Below, piece by piece: positions 8,338-18,397 of a DNA stretch of 64,000 bases; position 1 is the stretch's first letter; each line of letters starts with the position of its first letter. The DNA comes from Clavibacter michiganensis (GTDB lineage Bacteria; Actinomycetota; Actinomycetes; Actinomycetales; Microbacteriaceae): NCBI RefSeq assembly GCF_021216655.1, contig NZ_CP080437.1, forward strand, positions 2,108,001 to 2,172,000, read 5' to 3'. Under the pieces are notes generated by a model. It was given only the letters and a program-made list of their open reading frames with translations. It searched no databases and was not told the DNA's origin. A program made the position numbers and the translations under genes.

Positions 8338-8535
8338 TCAGGCGTCGCCCTCGCGCGCCTCCTTCTCCTCCTCGGACTCGCTGGCGGTGTAGTCGCCGCC
8401 GGCGGGGGCCTCGCGGCGCTCCTCGTCGTGCGCGTCGGGGACGGGGTTGCCCTGGGTCTTGTAGAGCACGGCGTCGTGCTCGGCGCCCGTGGCGTGGTCG
8501 TGGTCGGTGGGATCCGTGGAGTCGTGGTGGGTCAT
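8338..8535 (-). CDS. Small acidic hypothetical protein
   Basis: 65 residues, rich in D, E and H (MTHHDSTDPTDHDHATGAEH at the start), ending in a charged ASESEEEKEAREGDA tail, without hydrophobic segments and probably disordered. No family recognised. The ATG at 8535 is exactly 6 bases after TAGCCT with no ribosome binding site, the leaderless pattern seen for many genes here, and a strong hairpin follows the stop, so I regard it as a real one-gene unit. The histidine- and acid-rich N-terminus could bind metal, which is only a guess. Confidence 0.65.
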   Translation of the reverse strand: MTHHDSTDPTDHDHATGAEHDAVLYKTQGNPVPDAHDEERREAPAGGDYTASESEEEKEAREGDA

Positions 8536-8616
8536 GCCCGGAGGCTACGCCGAGGGCGGGGATGCCGGAAGGGCGGCGACGGCGGGAGGCCAGGTAGCAG
8601 CGGCCACGGAGGCAGA

Positions 8617-8651
8617 GGCCCTGCGGCCGGCAGCGGCCCTGCGGCCGGCAG
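8617..8651. repeat. 18-base tandem duplication
   Basis: GGCCCTGCGGCCGGCAGC is present at 8617 and again, one base short, at 8635. It lies in the gap between the small acidic gene and tRNA-Met and codes for nothing I can support. Confidence 0.7.
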
Positions 8652-8656
8652 AGGAA

Positions 8657-8691
8657 AGGCCCCGGAACCTGGCGAGAGGTGTCCGGGGCCT
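8657..8691 (-). terminator. Hairpin after tRNA-Met
   Basis: AGGCCCCGGA pairs with TCCGGGGCCT over 10 bases, 40 bases downstream of the tRNA-Met 3' end, and would end the tRNA-Thr/tRNA-Met transcript. Confidence 0.6.
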
Positions 8692-8730
8692 ATCGAGGAG
8701 GACGGATCCGGGTGAGGGTCCGTGCTTCCG

Positions 8731-8804
8731 TAGCGGGAGCGGGACTTGAACCCGCGACACCACGATTATGAGCCGTGTGCTCTAACCACCTGAGCTACCC
8801 CGCC
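8731..8804 (-). tRNA. tRNA-Met (CAT)
   Basis: Acceptor GGCGGGG with TCCCGCT (two G-T pairs), D arm with GCTCAGGTGGTTAGAGC, anticodon loop CTCATAA, T arm GCGGGTTCAAGTCCCGC, discriminator A, CCA not encoded. A CAT anticodon could also be the lysidine-modified tRNA-Ile2. The stem ACGGCTCATAATCGT fits elongator Met best. It is co-oriented with tRNA-Thr 42 bases upstream. Confidence 0.88.
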
Positions 8805-8846
8805 ACGATCCCCGCGGCCGGCCACAGCCGGACCCGAAGAGGATCG

Positions 8847-8918
<72 letters not shown>

Positions 8919-9031
8919 GTGCCCGGGCGCGTCGGAGACGCGCTGGAACCATACGACGATAGCAGGTCCGGGACCGCCCACGAGACGCGTGACGGCCCGG
9001 ACCCTCGCACGTCAGGCCGGGCTTCCGGGGA

Positions 9032-9970
9032 TCAGACCGCGGAGAGGTCCCGGATCTCGTCGGCCGCCAGCTCGAGCTCGACGGAGGCGAGGAGGTCGGG
9101 CAGCTGCGTGAGGTCGCGCGCGCTGGCGATCGGCGCGGTGACCGACGGCTGGGCCCGGAGCCAGGCGAGCGACACCGTCGTGACGGAGACGCCGTGGGCC
9201 TCGGCGACCCGGTCCAGCACCTCGAGCAGGGCTCGGCCGTGGTCGTCGTAGTACTTCGAGGCGGCTCCGGCACGCGGGCTGTCGACCTCGGCGCCGCGGT
9301 ACTTGCCGGTGAGGAAGCCGCTGGCGAGGCTCGAGTAGGGCGCGGATCCGATGCCCTCGCGGACGAGCAGGTCGGCGAGCTCGCCCTCGTAGTCGTCGCG
9401 GGCGACGAGGTTGTAGCGGTTCTGGAGGACCTCGACGCGGGCGATGCCCTCGCGGGCGGACACGTCCAGCGCGGCCTGCAGGCGCTCGGCGGTGAAGTTG
9501 GAGGCGCCGATCGCACGGACCTTGCCCTCGGCGACGAGCTCGGCGAGCGCGGTGACGGTCTCCTCGATCGGGGTGTCCTGGTCGTCGACGTGCGCGTAGT
9601 AGAGGTCGATGGCGTCGACGCCGAGCCGACGCAGGCTCGCCTCGACGCCGCGGCGGACGCTGTCGCGCGACGTGCCCTTCGCGGCCTCATGCGCCCCGAC
9701 CTTGGTGGCGATGACGAGGTCGTCGGGGCGGCCGCGCGAGGCGAGCCAGCGGCCGATGATCTCCTCGGACTCGCCGCCCGAGTTGCCGGGCTTCCACGCC
9801 GAGTAGACGTCGGCGGTGTCGATGAAGTTGCCGCCCGCCGCGGTGTACGCGTCGAGGAGCTGGAAGGAGGTGGCCTCGTCGGCCGTCCACCCGAAGACGT
9901 TGCCGCCGAAGGACAGGGGCAGCACCTCCAGGCCGCTGGATCCGAGGGGCACGCGTGCGGGGTTCGTCAT
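9032..9970 (-). CDS. Aldo/keto reductase
   Basis: 312 residues, a TIM-barrel NADPH oxidoreductase. The catalytic tetrad is visible: D51 and Y56 in FIDTADVYS, K90 in ATKVG and H127 in YYAHVDD. The late segment SLAWLRAQPSVTAPIASARDLTQL is the nucleotide-binding C-terminal part. These enzymes reduce aldehydes and ketones to alcohols; the substrate cannot be told. ATG start with GGAGATC upstream. A second AKR of the same subgroup lies at 15019-16005, with the same GFGWTAD-like N-terminus, and they look like paralogues. Confidence 0.9.
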   Translation of the reverse strand: MTNPARVPLGSSGLEVLPLSFGGNVFGWTADEATSFQLLDAYTAAGGNFIDTADVYSAWKPGNSGGESEEIIGRWLASRGRPDDLVIATKVGAHEAAKGTSRDSVRRGVEASLRRLGVDAIDLYYAHVDDQDTPIEETVTALAELVAEGKVRAIGASNFTAERLQAALDVSAREGIARVEVLQNRYNLVARDDYEGELADLLVREGIGSAPYSSLASGFLTGKYRGAEVDSPRAGAASKYYDDHGRALLEVLDRVAEAHGVSVTTVSLAWLRAQPSVTAPIASARDLTQLPDLLASVELELAADEIRDLSAV

Positions 9971-10130
9971 TCCTGATCTCCTTCGTCCGGTGATGAGGGC
10001 GGTGGCCGCCCCCTTCCCCAGCGCGCAGGGGCGCCCGGCTATTCCGCCCGCGGCCGCATCCGGGGACCCGCGCGGGCGCGGCCCGTGCGCTCGGCGGGAG
10101 CGCCCCGGGGCCGTCGCCTAGGCTCGATGC

Positions 10131-11870
10131 ATGACTTCGCCTGCCCCCACAGCCCTGTCCACGGCTGCCCGGGACGACATCTCGACCCACCCCGACAGCA
10201 CCCCGCAGCACGGCACCGGATCCGAGTGGTGGCGCACCGCCGTCATCTACCAGATCTACCCGCGCTCGTTCGCCGACTCCGACGGCGACGGCATCGGCGA
10301 CCTCCCCGGCATCACCGAGCGCCTCCCCGCGCTCCGCGAGCTCGGGGTCGACGCCGTCTGGCTCTCCCCCTTCTTCCTCTCGCCGCAGAACGACGCGGGC
10401 TACGACGTCGCCGACTACTGCGCGGTGGATCCGCTGTTCGGCACCCTCGACGACTTCGAGCGGATGCAGCGCCGCGCGCACCAGCTCGGCCTCCGGGTGA
10501 TCGTCGACATCGTCCCGAACCACACCTCCTCCGCGCACCGCTGGTTCCAGGAGGCGCTCGCGGCCCCCGCAGGCAGCGAGGAGCGCGCCCGCTACATGTT
10601 CCGCGACGGGAAGGGCGCCGACGGCGAGCTGCCCCCGAACAACTGGGAGTCGATCTTCGGCGGCCCGGCGTGGACCCGCCTGACGGAGCCCGACGGCACG
10701 CCCGGCCAGTGGTACCTGCACCTGTTCGACTCGTCGCAGCCCGACCTCGACTGGACGAACCCCTGGGTGCGCGAGCGCTTCCGCGAGATCCTGCGCTTCT
10801 GGCTCGACCGCGGCGTCGACGGGTTCCGCGTGGACGTCGCGCACGGCATGGTCAAGGCGCCCGGTCTCCCCGACTACACGCCGCCCGAGGGCCAGGGCAG
10901 CATGGGCGGCGCAGGCGGCGTGGACGACCAGCCCGCTCCCCCGCCGCCGTACTTCGCGCAGGAGGGCGTGCACGAGATCTACCGCGAGTGGCGCGAGATC
11001 TTCGACTCCTACGAGGGCGACCGCGCGATGGTCGCCGAGGCGTGGGTCGAGCCGCTCGCCAAGCTCGCCGACTGGGTGCGCCCGGACGAGATGCACCAGG
11101 CCTTCAACTTCAGCTACCTCGAGACGCCGTGGGACGCCGCGGCGCTGCGGCGCACGATCGATGCGTCCCTCGTGACGTTCTCGTCCGTGGGCGCGCCCAG
11201 CACGTGGGTGCTGTCGAACCACGACGTGGTGCGGCACGCCAGCCGCCTCGCGCTCTCGGGTGAGAACCCGCAGGGCGTCGGCATCGGGCCGCTCTCGACC
11301 GTGACGGTGGACGAGGAGCTCGGCCTCCGCCGCGCCCGCGCCGCCAGCGCGCTCATGCTGGCTCTCCCCGGCAGCGCCTACATCTACCAGGGCGAGGAGC
11401 TCGGGCTGCCCGAGGACACCCGACTGCCCGACGAGGCGCGCCAGGATCCGACGTTCCACCGCACCGCGGGCGAGCGCTACGGCCGCGACGGCTGCCGCGT
11501 GCCGATCCCGTGGGAGGCCGGGAGGCCGTCGTACGGCTTCAGCGAGGGCGACGCCAGCTGGCTGCCGCAGCCCGACGACTGGGACCGGTTCGCGCGCGAC
11601 GCCGAGCAGGCGGATCCCGCGTCAACCCTCTCCCTCTACACGGAGGCGCTGCTGCTGCGCCGCGAGCACGGTCTCGCGCTGGGCACGCTCGAGTGGATCA
11701 CCGCGGAGGGCGACGACGTGATCGCGTTCGAGAGCGCGGGCGTCACCGTGATCGCGAACCTCGGCGACGCCGCCGTGCCGCTGCCCGAGGGCCGCGTGCT
11801 GATCGCGAGCCGGCCGCTCGACGGCGACGCCGTGCCGTCGGACACGACCGTGTGGCTGATCCGGGAGTAG
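10131..11870 (+). CDS. GH13 alpha-glucosidase / oligo-1,6-glucosidase
   Basis: 579 residues, without a signal peptide, so cytoplasmic. Family 13 motifs: IYQIYPRSFADSDGDGIGDL near residue 39, VDIVPNHTS, nucleophile D235 in GFRVDVAHGM, acid/base E303 in VAEAWVE and D365 in SNHDVV. It would split terminal alpha-glucosidic bonds of maltose, isomaltose, sucrose or trehalose-type sugars taken up by the cell. No sugar regulator or transporter is adjacent. The ATG at 10131 is 6 bases after TAGGCT with no ribosome binding site, so probably leaderless. A strong bidirectional terminator follows. Confidence 0.92.
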   Translation: MTSPAPTALSTAARDDISTHPDSTPQHGTGSEWWRTAVIYQIYPRSFADSDGDGIGDLPGITERLPALRELGVDAVWLSPFFLSPQNDAGYDVADYCAVDPLFGTLDDFERMQRRAHQLGLRVIVDIVPNHTSSAHRWFQEALAAPAGSEERARYMFRDGKGADGELPPNNWESIFGGPAWTRLTEPDGTPGQWYLHLFDSSQPDLDWTNPWVRERFREILRFWLDRGVDGFRVDVAHGMVKAPGLPDYTPPEGQGSMGGAGGVDDQPAPPPPYFAQEGVHEIYREWREIFDSYEGDRAMVAEAWVEPLAKLADWVRPDEMHQAFNFSYLETPWDAAALRRTIDASLVTFSSVGAPSTWVLSNHDVVRHASRLALSGENPQGVGIGPLSTVTVDEELGLRRARAASALMLALPGSAYIYQGEELGLPEDTRLPDEARQDPTFHRTAGERYGRDGCRVPIPWEAGRPSYGFSEGDASWLPQPDDWDRFARDAEQADPASTLSLYTEALLLRREHGLALGTLEWITAEGDDVIAFESAGVTVIANLGDAAVPLPEGRVLIASRPLDGDAVPSDTTVWLIRE

Positions 11871-11883
11871 TCCCGCCGCGGAC

Positions 11884-11925
11884 ACGACGACGCCCCCTCG
11901 CCTTCGGGCGAGGGGGCGTCGTCGT
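11884..11925. terminator. Bidirectional terminator between alpha-glucosidase and M23 gene
   Basis: A perfect 19-base stem with a TTCG tetraloop (one arm ACGACGACGCCCCCTCGCC). It lies 13 bases past the glucosidase stop and 26 bases before the end of the convergent M23 gene, so it can serve both. Confidence 0.85.
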
Positions 11926-11950
11926 GCGGGCGCAGCGGCGCGGAGCCCGG

Positions 11951-13135
11951 TTAGTTCGCGTGCTCCTGGAGCCAGGCGAACGGATCCACCGGGGTGCCGT
12001 CCGCGACGTGGATCTCGAGGTGCAGGTGCGGGCCGGTGGAGGCGCCCGTGTTGCCGACCTGGCCGATCTGCGTGCCGACCTTGACCGGATCGCCCGCCTT
12101 GACGCGCAGGGATCCCGGCAGCATGTGGCCGTAGACGCTCGTGACGAGCTGCCCGTCGATCACGTGGTCGATGACGAGGTGGACGCCGAGGCCGGTGTCG
12201 CTGTTGACGGCCTCGCGCACGACGCCGTCGGCGATGGCCTGGATGGGCGCGCCCATGCCGGGCGCGAAGTCGACGCCCTTGTGGTCGCTCGAGCAGCCGT
12301 TGGAGCAGGGCGCGATGCGGTGGCCGAAGACGCCGCTGATGGGCACGCCCGAGGCGAAGGGCCACTGGATGGTGCCGTTGATGTCGTTCGTGAACGCGCC
12401 GGCGCCCTTGGACGTCTGGGCGAGCATGATCTGCTGCGGCGTCGTGGCCGTGAAGGCGTCGTCGGTGCCGCCGACGATGGTCGCCGCGGGGGCCGCGGAG
12501 AGCGCGACGCTCTGGCTGGGGATCGAGGTGGCCGGCGCGTCCGTGACCACGTTCGCCTGCGCCATGTCCTGGCCGGTGAGGAACGCGGAGGACGGCAGCG
12601 AGGTCGCGATGGTCACCGTCGCGACGAACGCCATGGTGAGGAGCGTGAGGCCGCGGGAGGCGTTCGAACGACGACGGCCGGCGGCGGCCTCGGGCGCCGG
12701 CGCGGCGAGGGCGGGACGCGAGGAGGCGGGGACGCGACGGCCTCGGACGCGGGCGTGGGGCGCGGCGGCGGGGACGCTCGCGCGCTTCGCGGGCACGTAC
12801 GAGGAGCGGCGCGACTCGGGCGCGGAGGCGGAGGCGGCGCGGAGGCGGCGGGCGCGGGTCGCGAGGGGGATCGTCTCGGCGGCGGCCGCGGAGGCGGGCT
12901 CGGCGGCCGCGGGGAGGTGCGCGCGCGGGGCCGCGGGGGCCTCGACCGGGATGTGGAGGACGCGGGGCGCGGGGGCGACCTGCGCGGGCTCGGCCGCGGG
13001 CTGCGCGACGGAGTCGTCCAGGGGCGCCTCCTGCGCCTCGGGCGCCTCCTGCGCCTCCGCCGCCCGGCGCTCGGCCTCGCGGCGCTCGCGTCGCGTCGGG
13101 TACACGGTCCCTGCGGTCTCGTCGGGGGTCAGCAC
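11951..13135 (-). CDS. M23-family (LytM-type) peptidoglycan endopeptidase
   Basis: 394 residues in three parts: a long A/P/E/R-rich cytoplasmic region (1-160), one transmembrane helix (about 162-180) and an exported C-terminal M23 domain. The zinc site is seen as H285-x3-D289 (DHKGVDFAPG) and H370-L-H372 (GPHLHLEIH). Two cysteines, 277 and 281, lie just before the site. Such enzymes cut peptide cross-links in the wall or, if inactive, regulate others; here the zinc ligands are intact. The GTG at 13135 has no clear ribosome binding site, and the N-terminus is low-complexity, so the start is uncertain. The 225-base upstream gap shows no gene and no riboswitch I could confirm. Confidence 0.9.
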   Translation of the reverse strand: MLTPDETAGTVYPTRRERREAERRAAEAQEAPEAQEAPLDDSVAQPAAEPAQVAPAPRVLHIPVEAPAAPRAHLPAAAEPASAAAAETIPLATRARRLRAASASAPESRRSSYVPAKRASVPAAAPHARVRGRRVPASSRPALAAPAPEAAAGRRRSNASRGLTLLTMAFVATVTIATSLPSSAFLTGQDMAQANVVTDAPATSIPSQSVALSAAPAATIVGGTDDAFTATTPQQIMLAQTSKGAGAFTNDINGTIQWPFASGVPISGVFGHRIAPCSNGCSSDHKGVDFAPGMGAPIQAIADGVVREAVNSDTGLGVHLVIDHVIDGQLVTSVYGHMLPGSLRVKAGDPVKVGTQIGQVGNTGASTGPHLHLEIHVADGTPVDPFAWLQEHAN

Positions 13136-13360
13136 GAGGGCCGCCGGTCGGAGGTCTGGGGGGCACGCGAGGCGTGGAGGACGGACAGGATCGTGGGACT
13201 CCTAGTGCGAGGGACAGGTGCTGCGCGGTGCCGTCCGACGGAGGTCGGGGCGTGCGCGTGCGACCGGTTCGTGCCCGGTCGTCGTGTAACGGATCGGTAA
13301 AGGCTAACCGCCGGAAGGGATTCGCGCCACCCGGGGGATGCGCCGGAGGGCCCCCAGGGG

Positions 13361-14170
<810 letters not shown>

Positions 14171-14215
14171 GCGCCCAGCCTGCCAGAGGGGTCGCGGCCG
14201 GCAGGCGCGCGGCGC

Positions 14216-14956
14216 TCAGGCGGGCGAGGCGACCGTGCGCTCGTCGTGGCCCGACGCGGCGGTCTCCCGCAGGCGCTTGCGCTCCACGCGACGCGCGTTC
14301 CACAGCAGGCCCACGCCCACCACCATCAGCCCGCCCGCGGCGAGCAGCGCCCACGCGCCGCCGACGTGCGTCGTGATGAGCGCGGCGACCAGGGCGCCGA
14401 GCCCCATGCAGACGATCGCGCCGATGCGGCGGGCCCACGCGGCGCCCGTGCCGCCGGCCACGCGGCTGTCGGAGGAGAGGTTCACCATCGTCATGGTCAC
14501 GACGACGGTGGAGAGGTCGCGCAGCCCGATGCTCTTCACCGCGGCCGCCTGCGCGCCGAGGAGCAGCGCGAGGAAGCCCGTGATGGCGATCATGACGCCG
14601 GTGTCGAGCGTCCCGACGGCGAGCCAGACCACCGCGAGCGCGAGGGTGAGCAGGGTGCCCGTGGCCAGGATCCACACGGAGGAGCGCGGCAGGTGCACGT
14701 CGGTGGGCGCGCGCCGGGTGATGCGCGACGCGATGACCGCGCCGAGCATGAAGGCGACAAGCGCCACGAGGTTGTTGAGCACGGGGATGTCGGCGACGCC
14801 GACCAGGCCGAAGCCGATGAAGAGCACGTTGCCGGTCATGTTGCCGGTGAAGACGCGGTCGAGCGCGAGGTAGCTGACGCCGTCGATGGCGCCCGTCGCG
14901 GTGGTCATCACGAGCAGGGCGGCGATGTAGGAGCCCTCGGGCAAGGGACGGGACAC
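14216..14956 (-). CDS. DUF1275 (YoaK-like) membrane protein
   Basis: 246 residues with six or seven hydrophobic segments. The N-terminal ATGAIDGVSYLALDRVFTGNMTGNVLFIGFGL is the hallmark of DUF1275. Function is unknown; a transport role is suggested for the family. GTG start at 14956. The upstream gap to the next gene is short (62 bases), so it may share a transcript with the aldo/keto reductase upstream. Confidence 0.88.
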   Translation of the reverse strand: MSRPLPEGSYIAALLVMTTATGAIDGVSYLALDRVFTGNMTGNVLFIGFGLVGVADIPVLNNLVALVAFMLGAVIASRITRRAPTDVHLPRSSVWILATGTLLTLALAVVWLAVGTLDTGVMIAITGFLALLLGAQAAAVKSIGLRDLSTVVVTMTMVNLSSDSRVAGGTGAAWARRIGAIVCMGLGALVAALITTHVGGAWALLAAGGLMVVGVGLLWNARRVERKRLRETAASGHDERTVASPA

Positions 14957-15018
14957 GGGCGGATCTCCTCGGGAGGCTCGGGCCGCTCGGGCGGCGGTCG
15001 CCCCAGGATACGGGCGGG

Positions 15019-16005
15019 TCAGGCGGTCTCGTCGCGCGTCGCCCGGGCGGCGGCGGAGGCGAGGCGGGAGACCTCTTCGTCGTCGAGCACGAGCTGCGCG
15101 GCGGGCATCAGCTGCCGGATCTGCCGGGCCGTGCGCGCGCCCACGAGAGCGCTGGCGATCCCGGGCCGACCGAGCACCCAGGCGATGGCGACCTCGGCGA
15201 CCGTGACGCCGCGCATCCGCGCGATCTCCTCGGCGGTGCGCACCGTGGCGTGCCCGCCGGCCGACATGTACTGCTCGGCGTCGAGCGCCCGCGCGGACGG
15301 CACGGCGGGCGCGCCCGGCAGGTACTTGCCCGTGAGGAAGCCCTTGGCGAGCACGCTGTGCGCGACGAGGCCGAGGCCCTCCTGCCGGACGAGCGCCTGC
15401 AGCCGCCCCTCCGCGTGGTCGCGCGCCAGGAGGCTGTACTCCTCCTGCACCACGCCGACGGGCACCGCGCCGGATCCGTGCGCGAGCGCGAGCGCCTCCT
15501 CGGTCCGCTCGGGCCGGAAGCCGGAGACGCCGACGAGCCGCGCCTTGCCCTCCTTCACCAGGTCGGACAGCGCGGCGACGGTCTCCTCGAGCGGGGTGCG
15601 CGTGTCGTCGAGGTGGGCGTGCACGACGTCGACGTGCCCGGTGCCGAGGCGGCGGAGCGAGGCGTCGACCCCGCGGCGGATGGACTCGGCCGACGTGCCG
15701 GGGGCGTCGCGGCTCTTGCCGACCTTCGTGCCGACGACCACGTCGTCACGGCAGCCGCGCGCCGCCAGCCAGCCGCCGATGATCGCCTCGGACTCGCCGC
15801 CCGCGTGGCCGGGCACCCACTGCGAGTACGAGGACGCGGTGTCGACGAAGGTGCCGCCCTCCTCGCGGTAGGCGTCGAGGATCGCCCACGCCTCCTCGCG
15901 GTCGGCGGTCCAGCCGAAGCCGCTCGTGCCGAGGCCGAGCGTGGAGACGACGACGCCGGACGTGCCGAGGGCGCGCGTGCGTGGGCCGGGTGCGGCGGGG
16001 AACAT
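15019..16005 (-). CDS. Aldo/keto reductase
   Basis: 328 residues. Catalytic residues D55 and Y60 (FVDTASSYS), K94 (GTKVG) and H131 (VHAHLDD) are present. It shares GFGWTADREEAWAILDAY with the reductase at 9032-9970 (there FGWTADEATSFQLLDAY), so the two are paralogues about 5 kb apart. Substrate unknown. ATG start at 16005, directly downstream of tRNA-Tyr on the same strand but separated from it by that tRNA's terminator. Confidence 0.9.
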   Translation of the reverse strand: MFPAAPGPRTRALGTSGVVVSTLGLGTSGFGWTADREEAWAILDAYREEGGTFVDTASSYSQWVPGHAGGESEAIIGGWLAARGCRDDVVVGTKVGKSRDAPGTSAESIRRGVDASLRRLGTGHVDVVHAHLDDTRTPLEETVAALSDLVKEGKARLVGVSGFRPERTEEALALAHGSGAVPVGVVQEEYSLLARDHAEGRLQALVRQEGLGLVAHSVLAKGFLTGKYLPGAPAVPSARALDAEQYMSAGGHATVRTAEEIARMRGVTVAEVAIAWVLGRPGIASALVGARTARQIRQLMPAAQLVLDDEEVSRLASAAARATRDETA

Positions 16006-16086
16006 CGGTGGTGGATCCAGGTCGTCGGGCGCGCGGGCGACTCTGCCTGCGCGGGCGGGCCCCGACGGATGCGGCGGGGCAGACGA

Positions 16087-16110
16087 ACGGCCCCGTGCGA
16101 GCGGGGCCGT
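16087..16110 (-). terminator. Hairpin after tRNA-Tyr
   Basis: ACGGCCCCG pairs with CGGGGCCGT around a 6-base loop, 9 bases past the tRNA 3' end. Confidence 0.7.
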
Positions 16111-16118
16111 CCAGTGGG

Positions 16119-16200
16119 TGGCGAGTGAGGGATTCGAACCCCCGAAGGCTGAGCCGTCTGATTTACAGTCAGATCCCTTTGGCCGCTAGGGTAACTCGCC
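16119..16200 (-). tRNA. tRNA-Tyr (GTA)
   Basis: Acceptor GGCGAGT with ACTCGCC, anticodon loop CTGTAAA giving GTA, a long variable arm (class II, as in bacterial Tyr), T arm GGGGGTTCGAATCCCTC, discriminator A. 82 bases without CCA. Confidence 0.95.
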
Positions 16201-16330
16201 ATGCGCACCCGACCTATGTGATCACGGACCGGAGACGCTCGTCGATGATAGCGGTCGCCGGCCCGCGAACCGAAATCGTCGGATCCCCTCGCCGCGGGTC
16301 CGCACGCGCCCGTCCCTTAACATGGTCGGC

Positions 16331-16819
16331 ATGGCAGATTCCTCGTTCGACGTCGTCAGCAAGGTCGACCGCATGGAGGCGGACAACGCCGTCCACCAGA
16401 CCCAGAAGGAGGTGGAGCAGCGCTACGACTTCAAGAACGTGGGCGCCTCCATCGAGTGGAGCGGCGACACCATCCTCATGAAGGCCTCGAGCGAGGAGCG
16501 CGTGAAGGCGATCCTCGACGTGCTGCAGACGAAGATGATCAAGCGCGGCATCGGCCTCAAGAGCCTCGAGGAGGGCGAGCCCTTCGCGTCCGGCAAGGAG
16601 TACCGCATCGAGGTCACGCTCAAGCAGGGCATCGACCAGGCCAACGCGAAGAAGCTCGGCAAGATCATCCGCGACGAGGGCCCCAAGGGCATCAAGAGCC
16701 GCGTCGAGGGCGACGAGCTCCGCGTCTCGAGCAAGAGCCGCGACGACCTGCAGCAGACCATCGCGCTGCTCAAGGGCGCGGACGTCGACCTCGACCTGCA
16801 GTTCGTCAACTTCCGCTGA
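16331..16819 (+). CDS. yajQ: YajQ-family nucleotide-binding protein (UPF0234)
   Basis: 162 residues starting MADSSFDVVSKVDRMEADNA, with RYDFKNVGASIEW and the end LKGADVDLDLQFVNFR, all typical of YajQ. Family members bind nucleotides; some bind cyclic di-GMP and act with a transcription factor, which has not been shown for actinobacteria as far as I know. The ATG at 16331 is exactly 7 bases after TAACAT (16318-16323) and has no ribosome binding site, so it is chosen over the ATG at 16322. The gene stands alone before cls. Confidence 0.93.
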   Translation: MADSSFDVVSKVDRMEADNAVHQTQKEVEQRYDFKNVGASIEWSGDTILMKASSEERVKAILDVLQTKMIKRGIGLKSLEEGEPFASGKEYRIEVTLKQGIDQANAKKLGKIIRDEGPKGIKSRVEGDELRVSSKSRDDLQQTIALLKGADVDLDLQFVNFR

Positions 16820-16900
16820 TCCGCCGCGGCGCCCGCCCGGCTTGTCCGGCGGGTGCCGCGACCCCCGGCCGGGCGGCGATCGGCGGATAGACTCCGCCTG

Positions 16901-18370
16901 ATGGACCCCTCGATGACAACCCTCGTCCTCGCGGGGCTCGCGGTCGTCGTGGACTTCATCGTGCGCGTGGTGGCCCTGCTGGTCATCCCCCGCAACCGCC
17001 GGCCGTCCACCGCCATGGCGTGGCTCATGGCGATCTTCTTCCTGCCGTACATCGGCATATTCCTCTTCCTCCTCATCGGCTCCACCCGGCTGCCGAAGCG
17101 GCGCCGCGAGAAGCAGCAGGAGATCAACCGGTTCATCATCGAGTCGACCGAGGGCATCGAGCGCGTCACGCGCGAGCACTCGTGGCCGTCGTGGCTCGAC
17201 TCCGTCGTGGAGCTCAACCGCACGCTCGGCGCCATGCCGCTCGTGGGCGGCAACCGCGCGAAGCTCTACAGCCACTACGACGAGTCCATCCAGGCGATGA
17301 CCGCCGAGGTCGACCGGGCGACGCGCTACGTGCACGTCGAGTTCTACATCCTCGCGTGGGACGTCACGAGCGCCCCCTTCTTCGACGCGCTCGAGCGCGC
17401 GGTGCAGCGCGGCGTCACCGTGCGGGTGCTGCTCGACCACATCGCGTCGCTGCGCGCGCCCGGCTACACGCGCACCACCCGCAAGCTCACGGCGATCGGC
17501 GCGGACTGGCACCTCATGCTCCCCGTGCAGCCGCTGCGCGGGCGCTATCAGCGGCCCGACCTCCGCAACCACCGCAAGGTGCTCGTGGTCGACGGCCGCG
17601 TGGGCTTCATGGGATCGCAGAACATGGTGCACCGCAGCTACAACAAGGTCGTCAACCGCAAGCGCGGCCTCAAATGGCAGGACCTCATGACGCGGCTCGA
17701 GGGTCCCATCGTCAGCGGCCTCAACGCGATCTTCATCACCGACTGGTACGCGGAGACCGACCAGCTGCTCGTGCGCGAGACGGAGCCGATCGAGATCGCG
17801 GCGTCGGACGACGACGAGGAGCTCGACTGCCAGGTCGTGCCGTCCGGCCCCGGCTTCCCCGGCGAGAACAACCTGCGCCTGTTCAACGCGCTGCTCTACT
17901 ACGCGCAGGAGCGGATCGTCATCACGTCGCCGTACTTCGTGCCCGACGACTCGATGCGGTACGCGATCACGACGGCCGTGCAGCGCGGTCTCTCGGTGGA
18001 GCTCTTCGTGAGCGAGATCGGCGACCAGCCCGTCGTCTACCACGCGCAGCGCTCGTACTACGAGGAGCTGCTGAAGGCGGGCGTGCGGATCTGGATGTAC
18101 CGGGCCCCGTACATCCTGCACAGCAAGCACTTCACGATCGACGACGACGTGGCCGTCATCGGATCCAGCAACATGGACATGCGGTCGTTCAGCCTGAACA
18201 TGGAGGTCTCGCTGATGGTGCGCGGCCCCGGCTTCGTGCGCGAGATGCGGCGGGTCGAGGACGGCTACCGTGCGCGCAGCCGCGAGCTGACCCTCGACGA
18301 GTGGAGCCGGCGCACGCGCTGGAGCACCGTGCTCGACAACCTGGCGCGGCTGACCTCGGGCGTGCAGTAG
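16901..18370 (+). CDS. cls: Cardiolipin synthase, phospholipase D type
   Basis: 489 residues. Two N-terminal transmembrane helices (about 5-28 and 38-60, PLDc_N type) are followed by two phospholipase D domains with complete HKD motifs: H224-K226-D231 (NHRKVLVVDGRVGFMGSQN) and H407-K409-D414 (HSKHFTIDDDVAVIGSSN). It joins two phosphatidylglycerol molecules into cardiolipin at the inner membrane face. The ATG at 16901 lies 7 bases after TAGACT with no ribosome binding site, so probably leaderless; an ATG 12 bases later is an alternative. It converges with the MarR gene. Confidence 0.94.
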   Translation: MDPSMTTLVLAGLAVVVDFIVRVVALLVIPRNRRPSTAMAWLMAIFFLPYIGIFLFLLIGSTRLPKRRREKQQEINRFIIESTEGIERVTREHSWPSWLDSVVELNRTLGAMPLVGGNRAKLYSHYDESIQAMTAEVDRATRYVHVEFYILAWDVTSAPFFDALERAVQRGVTVRVLLDHIASLRAPGYTRTTRKLTAIGADWHLMLPVQPLRGRYQRPDLRNHRKVLVVDGRVGFMGSQNMVHRSYNKVVNRKRGLKWQDLMTRLEGPIVSGLNAIFITDWYAETDQLLVRETEPIEIAASDDDEELDCQVVPSGPGFPGENNLRLFNALLYYAQERIVITSPYFVPDDSMRYAITTAVQRGLSVELFVSEIGDQPVVYHAQRSYYEELLKAGVRIWMYRAPYILHSKHFTIDDDVAVIGSSNMDMRSFSLNMEVSLMVRGPGFVREMRRVEDGYRARSRELTLDEWSRRTRWSTVLDNLARLTSGVQ

Positions 18371-18397
18371 CCGCGGGGCCCGCGCGCGGGAGGCGGG

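Noticed and set aside
8617..8651. The 18-base duplication as a CRISPR or mobile element edge
   Set aside because: Only two copies, no spacers, no cas or transposase gene, no target duplication.
8161..8715. A 184-residue + strand frame beginning at the palindrome
   Set aside because: Its composition is arginine- and glycine-rich shadow-like, it covers the real minus-strand acidic gene and has no ribosome binding site or family.
8731..8804. tRNA-Ile2 instead of tRNA-Met for the CAT anticodon
   Set aside because: The anticodon stem and place beside tRNA-Thr fit elongator Met better; modification by TilS cannot be read from sequence.
13136..13360. A ydaO-type c-di-AMP riboswitch before the M23 gene
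   Set aside because: Such riboswitches are common before actinobacterial wall hydrolase genes, but I could not find the conserved core sequence in this gap.
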